A DNA stretch of 64,000 nt, taken from assembly GCA_033782935.1 (NCBI GenBank), contig JAWQEG010000281.1, positions 242,001-306,000 on the forward strand, written 5' to 3'. This stretch comes from Petrolisthes cinctipes (Eukaryota; Arthropoda; Malacostraca; Decapoda; Porcellanidae). This document shows positions 44,880-53,570 of this stretch, piece by piece. Positions within the stretch are counted from its first letter, which is position 1. Each line of letters opens with the position of its first letter. Below the pieces are notes generated by a model. It did no database searches, was not told the origin of the DNA, and was given only the letters and a program-made list of their open reading frames with translations. The position numbers and the translations under genes were made by a program.

Positions 44880-45240
44880 TAAACATACATACATATGATA
44901 ATTGAGGGTAATAGATATTTTATTTAATAGTATTTTCTTAACATATTTATTTTCTGTTTATTTATCAGTATTTTCTTAACATATTTCTTTTCTGTGTATT
45001 TAATATTACTTTTTATATATATTTCTTTTCTGTTTATATAATAATACTTTCTTAACATATTTATTTTCTGTTTATATAATAATGCTTTCTTAATATATAT
45101 ATTTTTTGTTTATATAATAGTTTTTTAACATAATTTTTTCTGTTTATATAATAGTACTTTCATAACATGTTTATATAATAATATTTTCATAACATATTTC
45201 TTTTTTGTTTATTTGATAGTACCCCCAACATTTTTTTTTC
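44880..45240. repeat. AT-rich minisatellite of about 40 bp
   Basis: About eight degenerate units of ttcttaacatatttattttc-tgtttatataataatac. Confidence 0.8.
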
Positions 45241-45510
45241 AGATTTTGTAAAAATGTAGGGCGATTATCCTATAGTTGGCAACACTGATATTCTGCCGCG
45301 AGGTTGAAATGTCCAAAATGTAGGGCGATTCTCCTGTAGTTGGCAACACTGTGGTATCCAGCCCTAGATCAGTGTTGCCAGTGTCCAATGTTGCCAGCTG
45401 AGAGGGATTGCCACCTGACCATCTAGGTGAGTGACTGTGTTTGGGTTTAATTGTGTGTGTGTGTGTATGTGTACAGTACATAATATGTTCTTACCTATTT
45501 GTATCTTTAC
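45241..45510. other. Non-coding stretch with tggcaacactg motifs
   Basis: Two near-copies of aatgtagggcgattntcctrt-agttggcaacactg. No gene seen. Confidence 0.5.
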
Positions 45511-46246
45511 AGGATTGAGTCAAGCTCGTAATGTCCCGTATTTTAAATCACAATTATCATATTTTTCTTTAAAGTTATGTATGTTTTTGACACACACCAC
45601 TTCTTCTGGTAATTTGTTCCATTCGTCTATTACTCTATTTGGAAAGCTATATTTCTGTACATCTTAATCTCCTCTTCTTTTAATTAATTTCTTACTGTGT
45701 CCTCTCATTGTAGGTATTCCTTGTTGACATAAGTTATATATATCTATCTTTTCTTTTTCTGTGACACATTTGTAAACCATAATCATATCACCTCTCTTTC
45801 ATCTTTCTTCTAGTTTAGGTAATTTTAGTTTCGCTAGTCTTTCTTCATAGTGTGTGTGTACAGTACATAATATTATGTGTGTGTGTGTGTGTGTGTACAG
45901 TACATAATACTGTGTGTGTGTGTACAGTACATAATATGTGTGTGTGTGTACAGTACATAATATTGTGTGTGTGTGTGTGTGTACAGTACATAATATTGTG
46001 TGTGTGTGTGTGTACAGTACATAATATTGCGTGTGTGTACAGTACATAATATGTGTGTGTGTGTGTGTATGTTTTTGACACACACCACTTCTGGTAATTT
46101 ATTCCATTCATCTATTACTCTATTTGGAAAGCTATATTTCTGTACATATTTGTGTGTGTGTGTGTGTTTTTGACACACACCACTTCTTCTGGTAATTTAT
46201 TCAATTCGTCTTTTACTCTATTTGGAAAGCTATATTTCTGTACATA

Positions 46247-46282
<36 letters not shown>

Positions 46283-46511
46283 TGACACACACCACTTCTT
46301 CTGGTAATTTATTCAATTCGTCTTTTACTCTATTTGGAAAGCTATATTTCTGTACATATTTGTGTGTGTGTGTGTGTGTGTATGTTTTTGACACACACCA
46401 CTTCTTCTGGTAATTTATTCATTTCGTCTATTACTCTATTTGAAAATCTATATATCTGTACATCTTTATCTCCTCTTCTTTTAATTAATTTCTTACTGTG
46501 TCCTCTCATTG
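45511..46511 (-). pseudogene. L2/CR1-like LINE C-terminus with amplified segment
   Basis: The minus strand from 45843 reads 'EERLAKLKLPKLEERWKRGD' then 'MIMVYKCVTEK', and lower down 'PNRVIDEWNKLPEEVVCVKN', the usual C-terminal block of L2/CR1 RT proteins. The segment coding 'PNRVIDEWNKLPEEVV', about 110 bp with a (tg)n run, recurs about five times (45568-45700, then 46070-46511). At 46512 Copia-2 begins. The (tg)n runs with gtacagtacataat between them (45850-46060) form a second array. Confidence 0.75.
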
Positions 46512-46718
46512 TGTTGAGCTGGTAGATACATATGGCAGGATAAAGCAGAGGCACAGGAGCAAGGAAATTAACTTTATAATTCTGGAGGCAACACACATGG
46601 AACGTAGCAGCCAGTGTCAACCACCACCTCTCTCACTCACACATCTCCAAAACATAAACAAATGACATTTCGTGAAGCGCGGAGCATAACATCTCACACA
46701 AATTTAACATAGTTAACA
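46512..46718 (-). repeat. Copia-2 3' LTR
   Basis: 207 bp matching 50172-50383. A second partial copy of its edge (gtaacatctcacacaaattg) occurs at about 46820-46845, past a (tta)n run, so the inner edge was rearranged. Confidence 0.85.
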
Positions 46719-47020
46719 TGTATAATATGTTTGGTATTCAATTTTCTTGACTTTTCAGTTATTATTATTATTATTATTAATATTATTATTATTATTATTA
46801 TCATCATCTATCTCTCTATGTAACATCTCACACAAATTGAACATATTTAAAATATTCCCTCTCTTCTAAATAAAATGGAATTATATTCAAACTAATGATA
46901 ACTGTCCATGCAGCTCAAATAGATGACAACAGTATAAAAATAAAAAACTTATAGGCAAATAGAACATAAACAATTATTGTTCTTTTTACGAAATTAATAT
47001 ACTTCAGTTAATTTGTTAGC

Positions 47021-49941
47021 TTACAATCCCAAACATCCATTTTCAAAAACACAAGCTATCTTCAAAGAATTCACTCCTTTCTTTGTTAACACATCAGCCA
47101 ATTGTGCCTTTGACTCTAACCAAAACACTTTCAACTCTCCACTCTGAACCATTTCTTTGAGAATAGTTATGTCAATTCTTAATCTCTTCTCTGAAACATT
47201 TTTCACAGAGTACACATTATCATAAAGTGAATGGTTATCTACATAAAGTTCTACAGGCAACCTTCTTTCATTATCATACAATATCTGAGACAACATATTT
47301 CCAAGATACTAGGCCATAATATCTACTGCCTCAGTAGCTGCTAGAGTTTCAGCTGCAAGGGTGCTCTTCACAACTCTTCTCATCCTCTTTGCTTCCCAAT
47401 ACAAAGGACAACTATTTCCATTTTCTCCTACAAGGAAAATCACAAAGCCCCCAGCACTACTAGATCCATCTGGGAGACCAGCATAAGAAGCATCACTGTA
47501 CACAACTAACTTACAACTAGAGGTATCACCAACTTCTGGAAAGTACATTGAATTTTCAAAAGTACAGGCTTTTCTTAGACATTTATTTGCCTCGATCAAA
47601 TCTCCTACTTTAGGATGATTTACTTTGCAGCTAAGTTCTAACACATCATATGACAGATCAGGCCTTGAATTGGTACATAACCACCCTAGTTGGCCCACCA
47701 AACTCCTGAAACTCTCCTTTTCTTCTTCATTACATTCCAACCTCTTATTTAGTCCTCTCACAGCACTTACATTTACAGCTTCCAAAAGTTTACAGTACTC
47801 ATTCTGATGAATTTTGACACCCTGATCATTCATTCTGTACAATACTTAGTCTTTATTTTGTTCCTTAACCTGAAACTGACTTCTTATTTTGGCAATGACA
47901 ACATTTTCCAATCTCTTTGTTCCTCCCCACAAGAAGTGATCTACATACATCCAAAACATATCACACAACTCTCGCTGCAGGGTCAGTTTTTACCTGAGTA
48001 CATCCCATCTTCAACATGAAGGTTTTCACTGTGAGATACTACCTCCTAGCTGCATCATTGACGCCACATACACATTTTTGTAATTTCCACAGAACAGTAC
48101 TATCACCACCTGCCTCAGTAGGAGGAATAAGATACACATCACACTCAAACCGTTCACTCTGTAGGAATGCAGCCTTAATGTCAATTGAGTTCACTCCCCA
48201 CTTTTTAGAAGACAGTATTGCAACAAAAGACCTCAACATTTCTTTACTAACAGTGGGAAAATCTGACTGAACTTCTTCTTTTTCCTCAAAACCTCTAGCA
48301 ACCAACCTTGCTTTAATTTTCTTTTTTCCATCCTTATTTTCTTTTTCAGTTACTACCCATCGAACTGAGAGTTCATTTTGACCCATGTTTGTAACTTCCT
48401 CATACACACCAAAATTCTTCCAACTTCTCATTTCTTCTTGTTTTGCCTTGTCAAGTTCTTGATTCTCCATGTTTTCACAAGCCATTACTATTTCACTGGG
48501 TTCCTGTACTCCATTCTCTTCTAATATAGGTATCCACTTTTCTACATCTCTGTTCCAGTCAAGGGCTGATAAGCTTCCATCCTCATATTTAACGTTCCTC
48601 CAATTACTGTATTTTCCTATTGATTTTCCAGCACGACTATGCATAGTTACTGTCTGCCACTCATCTGACTCTTTTGAAAGGAACTTTACTTTCTGTCCAA
48701 TCTTTGGGATACTTTTGACTCTCACACTATCTTCATGTGTATCCTCAACTATACTGTGATATTCTTCTTCTTCTTTGTCATAACTTTCTACAGGATTTTC
48801 AACTGGATTTATAACTGCTTCAATCTCTTTCTTCTCAGTTTTAACTTCTTTTGTTTGATGTCTGAGTGTGTCAAGTAGTGAGTTTCTCCCATCTTTGGTT
48901 TCTGTGTCAAAACTGTATGGTATTTCCTGAACATGGTTTTCATGGACTCTTACAGTATTTAAACCATACTTCAGAATCATTGTTTTACCATCTTGACCAA
49001 TGATTACAGCTGGTCCTTTCCACTCCTTTTGATCTTCTCTCTTGAAATAAACTTGATCTCCATTTTCAAGTGGCTTCTTAGTGGTTCTAACTTTATGTCT
49101 TAGTGCACGTCAAATTTTCTCAGAGGCTTCAGCAGCAATAAAAGCCTTCCTTGATGAGTGGCTAGCATTGAGATGTTTGGCAACAATCTCACTGGACATT
49201 GTACCTTCTAGAGCGGGAAGTTCATCATTCAGGATACATGGCAGGTTAGGATTCCTTCCATATACAAGTTGATACTGGCTGAAACCCTCCCACCATCTGA
49301 ACACAGTTCTTTGCATTAACTGCCCAAGCTTAGGCCACTCTTAATGACAATTTTGGTTGCTCTGTTATTATTTTTGCCACCATTTCATCTATTACTGCAT
49401 GGTTACGTTCACACAGGCCATTACTGAAGGGTGAATATGCTGGTGTATGCATCACTTGAATGTTCATATTTTCACACCTATCAAGGAATGTGGTGTTGAC
49501 AAACTCCCCACCATTATCACATAAAAACTTCACAGGAGCTCCTAAACCAGTTCCCAACCATGTTTCAATGACTTTTTCAACAATCTCCTTAGGTTCTTTA
49601 CTTTTTGTTACACATGATTTTGAGAACCTTGTAGCCATATCTACCTTATGAAGAAAATATGTATCACCCTTCTTATACTCCTTTAGATCTATTGCTACAA
49701 CTTGGTTGAACTCTTTTGCCATAGTCACACTCACAACTGGTGTTGATGGTGTTTTCTTGTACTTCATACATATTTTACAGCTATTTGACACCTCCTCAGC
49801 ATGAACAAAACACATCTCATCATCAATGTCTCCATCTTTCAAAAGCTGAATTAACCTCCTACATGTGGGATGACCAAATTGTAGGTGCAGTTTTTCTATC
49901 TTCTTTTTCTTTTCCTTTTCATCACTGCCCAATGTCAGCAT
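47021..49941 (-). pseudogene. Copia-2 Pol remnant
   Basis: Order on the minus strand: the integrase zinc domain 'KLHLQFGHPTCRRLI' with 'SCKICMKYKKTP'; the integrase core 'VVAIDLKEYK', 'FLCDNGGEFVN' and 'NGLCERNHAVID' (49941-49330); an integrase tail (49316-49110); the RT start 'KARLVARGFEEKEEVQSDFP' with 'NSIDIKAAFLQ' (48980-48039); a stop-ridden stretch where the catalytic motif reads Y-V-D-H; and RNase H 'VVYSDASYAGLPDGSSSAGG' (47842-47309) ending near 47021 in 'ADVLTKKG'. At least three stops or shifts. Only about 230 bp separate the primer site from integrase, so gag and protease were deleted. Confidence 0.85.
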
Positions 49942-50158
49942 TATTTCTTCTGTTTTCTTCCAAACTTCCTTCTCATCCCTTAGCAGGAGACAATAGTGTC
50001 CTCAAGAAGTGTACCTTAACTTTACCCTTTTTCCATGTATCATATCAATGTCATTTTCCAGGTCTAGTTTCATTTGTGCTTTCTTCATTGATTTCTTGCT
50101 GAACAGTTGTCTGATTTCTTAATCTGGGTCCACTTGTTTCCTCTGCCATGCAACTACT

Positions 50159-50169
50159 CTCTGCTACCA
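50159..50169 (-). promoter_or_regulatory. Copia-2 primer-binding site, tRNA-iMet 3' end
   Basis: On the minus strand tggtagcagag, two bases after the LTR, is complementary to the 3' end (ctctgctacca) of animal initiator tRNA-Met. Thus Copia-1 and Copia-2 use the same tRNA but different parts of it. Confidence 0.85.
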
Positions 50170-50171
50170 TT

Positions 50172-50383
50172 TGTTGAGCTGGTAGATACATATGGCAGGA
50201 TAAAGCAGAGGCACAGGAGCAAGGAAATTAACTTTAATTCTGTAGGCAACACACATGGAACGTAGCAGCCAGTGCCAACCATCCCCGCTCGCACTCGCAC
50301 ATCTCCAAAACATAAACAACAAAACAAATGACATTCGCGAAGCGCGGAGCGTAACATCTCACACAAATTGAACATAGTTAACA
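50172..50383 (-). repeat. Copia-2 5' LTR
   Basis: 212 bp with TG and CA ends. Confidence 0.88.
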
Positions 50384-50392
50384 TGTGTGTGT

Positions 50393-50452
50393 GTGTTATT
50401 GTTTTAAGTAGTGTGTAGCTGCTTGTATTAAATTAAAAGATGGTAGTTAACC
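50393..50452. repeat. Dispersed about 57-bp sequence
   Basis: ttattgttttaagtagtgtg...taaattaaaagatggta recurs at about 63658-63706 with one difference. Nature unknown. Confidence 0.7.
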
Positions 50453-50483
50453 TATTTATTGGAAAGTTTATCATATAAGGAAC

Positions 50484-50680
50484 AGAGGGCCTCCGGTTAG
50501 ATGGCAGAACAGAGTGGAAGAGTATGTAAAGGAGAGAAACGTGAGGGGCAGAGTAGGGACGGACCAAGTAAGGAGGGAGTGTTGGAACAGGGAGAACTGG
50601 AGACACTTCTGCCGTGGCAACCCCTTGGGGGGAGTTCCCAGAGGGAACGAGGTGTCAGAGCTATAGATAGATAGATAGGA
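50484..50680 (+). mobile_element. RTE-like LINE, last 200 bp
   Basis: Matches the 3' end of the RTE-like LINE ('RWQNRVEEYVKERN' to 'NPLGGSS'), with a (atag)n tail. 5' truncated to under 200 bp. The sequence ggaacagagg flanks both sides (about 50480 and 50688) and is probably its target duplication. Confidence 0.85.
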
Positions 50681-50910
50681 ACAGAGGGAAGCTGTCAAAC
50701 TCTTACGTGAGTTACCCCTATATGGATGATTATATTTGACCGCGACTATAATGTGACATCTATATCCAGTAATCCATCATCTCCTGGGAACTGAAGGAGC
50801 TCATTTGCATAGCCTAGTACTTTGTTCTATGGCTTTCTGTAATATTTGTAGATTTGTAGTCTGTCTGTCTGTATACTTGTATGTCTATTTGTCTATCTGT
50901 TTATCTACCT

Positions 50911-51220
50911 TCCTATCAATCTATTTATTTATCTACAGTATTTATCTATTTTCTGTCTGTGTGTGTGTGTGTCTGTTGACTCTATTACTTTTGCTACACT
51001 GTCTTCAAGTTGCTGTTGAGTTTTTCTGATTGCCACAGAAGATAATATTACTTTTTTGTATTTCAAAAATTGTCTTTTACTTATTGGTGGCATATCAAAT
51101 AATGAACAAAACCTTTGTACAGATGCAAAAGATAATCCTTCAAACATAGCACTGTAAACATGTTTCATGGTGTTTGTTTCCAGCTGATAATATGAAGTTG
51201 CCTTACTGTTGAGTTTAATT
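50911..51220 (-). pseudogene. Mutator-like transposase fragment
   Basis: The minus strand reads 'TMKHVYSAMFEGLSFASVQR', 'FCSLFDMPPISKRQFLKYKK' and 'VILSSVAIRKTQQQLEDSVA'. This follows the pattern of the Mutator-like transposase domain found in many invertebrate proteins: V-Y-A-M, G-x-G, F-C-x-x-M-N-x-P-P, F-x-K. The match is from memory of the pattern. The fragment is about 100 codons, open upstream to about 51220, and ends in a (tg)n-derived tail. Confidence 0.45.
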
Positions 51221-51342
51221 AAGTATTAGAGTATTTATTTAGAAGATTGTAAGACTTGTTTAGTATTGAATAAGGTAGACTTGTATAAGCTACTTTTTGC
51301 TTTATGGAGTTTGGTGGTAAGAGAAGAAAGAAGATATTATGC

Positions 51343-51582
51343 TTGTCAAGTTGTCACCTATAATGACAACTCTACCTGTCATGGATTTGGCAGGATTATT
51401 TTGTGTCAAGTTGTCACCTATAATGACAACTCTACCTGTCATGGATTTGGCAGGATTATTTTGTGTCAAGTTGTCACCTATAATGACAACTCTACCTGTC
51501 ATGGATTTGGCAGGATTATTTTGTGTCAAGTTGTCACCTATAATGACAACTCTACCTGTCATGGATTTAGCAGGATTATTTT
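51343..51582. repeat. 60-bp minisatellite, four near-identical copies
   Basis: The unit tgtcaagttgtcacctataa...ggcaggattattttg is repeated four times, with one g/a change in the last copy. Each unit has an inverted repeat gttgtca-cctataa-tgacaac. All frames stay open because the unit is 20 codons; not a gene. Confidence 0.95.
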
Positions 51583-51977
51583 GTGGAACCAGTCATCAAA
51601 TGAACATGAATGGAACCCTCCACTGGGGGACTTATTGTATTGTGTTCAGTCCAGGCATCATAAAGATGGATAGCCTTATATAAACACCACGTATTGAGGG
51701 AGTAACACACCAGATGCAGTTCCAGAGAACATAATAGATATAAAGGATATTTTTGATAGATGACCCTCTCTGGATATTTAGTGTCCTGCCTCACTATGAC
51801 TTTCCTTTAACCTGGATCATCAGTGAGATTTGTCTCATCACAATTTATTTTGTTCTCTGGAGGAACACCTTCTAGGGATTCTTTCAAGTTACTGTAGAAC
51901 TGAGTTAACATGACTTTTGTAACTTTGGCTCTGATAGTCTTTATATTCTAGGACACTCGTTTGTGGTGCTCTAGGTA
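51583..51977. other. Non-coding stretch
   Basis: Nothing recognised. Confidence 0.5.
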
Positions 51978-52190
51978 CAGCCACAATCAAATATCCACCA
52001 ACACTTTCCTTCCATCGTACAAAGAAATCGGTCTCAAATCAAAATATAATCATACAACATTTTATGTCAACTCAACCCCCTCAATTATTATTATTATGAG
52101 GTGCTGCAAAATCATACACGTGTTGTTTTTTATTACCAAGATATTTACTACGATGGAAGGAAAGTGTCGGTTGATATTTGATTGTGGCTG
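51978..52190. mobile_element. Complete solo MITE cagccacaatcaaatatcc
   Basis: 213 bp, TIRs of about 42 bp, TA on both sides. It is the uninterrupted form of the element at 15418-17443. Confidence 0.88.
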
Positions 52191-52256
52191 TACTTAGTGG
52201 CCCATTTCATACCCGGCAAATTGTTACGGAAACTTGGACCGTAACGCCTCATTTTT

Positions 52257-52472
52257 CTAAGTACCGTATGAGTTCACTAACATTCTCAAATGCATTATGT
52301 GGAGTGGGAATCCCCTTACTGACAATGTGAGCATTCTGTTACACAACAGTAACTCTTTATCATGAGTCAATGAGGTTCCACATCCTACTGGTTTGCTAGG
52401 TTTTGGTTTCATGTAATTATGCACTGTGCTCTTTTTTAATTTATATTTTTCTGCTGCTTTGCACACACTCAT
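52257..52472 (-). pseudogene. Pogo/Tigger-type transposase N-terminal fragment
   Basis: The minus strand from ATG 52472 reads 'SVCKAAEKYKLKKSTVHNYM' (a psq-type helix-turn-helix), then 'LTHDKELLLCNRMLTLSVRG' and 'FPLH' (start of the CENP-B HTH), and stops. The LINE-B (caa)n tail lies directly before the ATG, so a LINE-B fragment inserted at this point and removed the upstream part. No DDE domain nearby. Confidence 0.6.
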
Positions 52473-53530
52473 GTTGTTGTTGAAGTTCCTCAAGGTGTCT
52501 GGCCGAGCAGCCCCCCCGAGCTCCTGAGGAAGGTCATTGCCTGAACTGGGCTTTCCCACAGTGCCCTCAGAGAGTGTGTGTTGTGTTGTTGGTGAGTGTG
52601 GTTGTGTGTATTGCAGTCTTCCATAATGTGTTTAATAGAATGAGGTGTTGTGTTGTTGTGTGTGTTGCAGTCTTCCATAATGTGTTTAATAGAATGAGGT
52701 GTTGTGTTGTGTTGTTGGTGAGTGTGGTTTTGTGTATTACAGTCTTCAATAATGTGTTTAATAGAATGAGGTGTTGTGTTGTGTGTGTTGCAGTCTTCAC
52801 TAATGTGTTTAATAGAATGAGGTGTTGTGTTCTGTTGTTGGTGAGTGTGGTTGTGTGTGTTGCAGTCTTCAATAATGTGTTTAATAGAATGAGGTGTTGT
52901 GTTGCATCCTGGACAGACATCCACAATGGCTCCATCCAGCTTCTTGTGATATGTCAGAAGGGCCGGGTGGTGGCCACACCACAGCCTGGCCAAGTGGACT
53001 CTGTCCTCACGGGGAAGGGAGAATTCAGATGGGTGGATGTCAGGAGGTCGTGCATGCAGCTGTGTGTTGTTTTTGAGTGTTTGGATGGATTGATGAGTGA
53101 TTGGAGTATGTCAGGAGGTCATACAAACAGCTGTGTGTTGTTTTTGAGTGTTTGGATGGACTGATGAGTGATTTGAGTATGGATGTGTTTCTGGAGATTA
53201 GTTTGGAATGGGCAGGGTGTAAGAGATGATAGTATTTGTGTATGGTATTGATTTGAGTATGGATGTGTTTCTGGAGATTGGTTTGGGGTGAGCAGGGTGT
53301 AAGAGATGATAGTATTTGTGTATGGTATGGTGTACTGGGTGTTGTTTTGATGTTCCCTGGCATGTGTGGGTGTTGTGTCATGTAGTGTAGTGGATGGTGT
53401 GTGTGTGTGTGTGTTGTGTCATGTAGTGTAGTGGATGGTGTGTGTGTGTGTTTTGTGCCATGTAGTGTAGTGGATGGTGTGTGTGTGTGTGTTTTGTGCC
53501 ATGTAGTGTAGTGGATGGTGTGTGTGTGTT
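52473..53530 (-). pseudogene. LINE-B 3' fragment with amplified zinc-finger segment
   Basis: The minus strand has 'GHHPALLTYHKKLD' and then the C-terminal finger motif ('CPGCNTTPHSIKHIIEDC') with its second half repeated about five times (52600-52910). It is followed by 'HSLRALWESPVQAMTF' and the (caa)n tail. Upstream (53040-53381) another internal duplication repeats the 'ILSSLTPC' region. At 53390-53530 a (tg)n-containing unit catgtagtgtagtggatggt is repeated four times. 5' truncated and rearranged. Confidence 0.8.
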
Positions 53531-53566
53531 TGGGTGTTGTTGTTGTTGTTGTTGTTGTTGTTGAAA
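53531..53566 (-). repeat. (CAA)n tail of LINE-B
   Basis: (gtt)n on the plus strand directly after the LINE-B stop and about 35 bases of 3' UTR. Same tail type as at 3826-3836, 52473 and the SINE-like insert ending at 28318. Confidence 0.9.
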
Positions 53567-53570
53567 TTCC

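Larger units (their letters stand above)
46512..50383 (-). mobile_element. Copia-2, decayed Ty1/copia element
   Basis: Two LTRs of 207 and 212 bp (tgttaactatg at the 5' end on the minus strand, ...cagctcaaca at the 3' end) bracket a broken pol on the minus strand. Gag and protease appear to be missing. No target duplication was seen; the right flank is (tg)n. LTR divergence is clearly higher than in Copia-1. Confidence 0.85.

Noticed and set aside
45799..46178. His/Thr/Tyr-rich open frames
   Set aside because: Products of (tg)n and gtacagtacataat repeats.
52257..52559. Fusion protein of LINE-B end and pogo HTH
   Set aside because: The LINE part is read in a non-coding frame; the open frame across the junction is chance.
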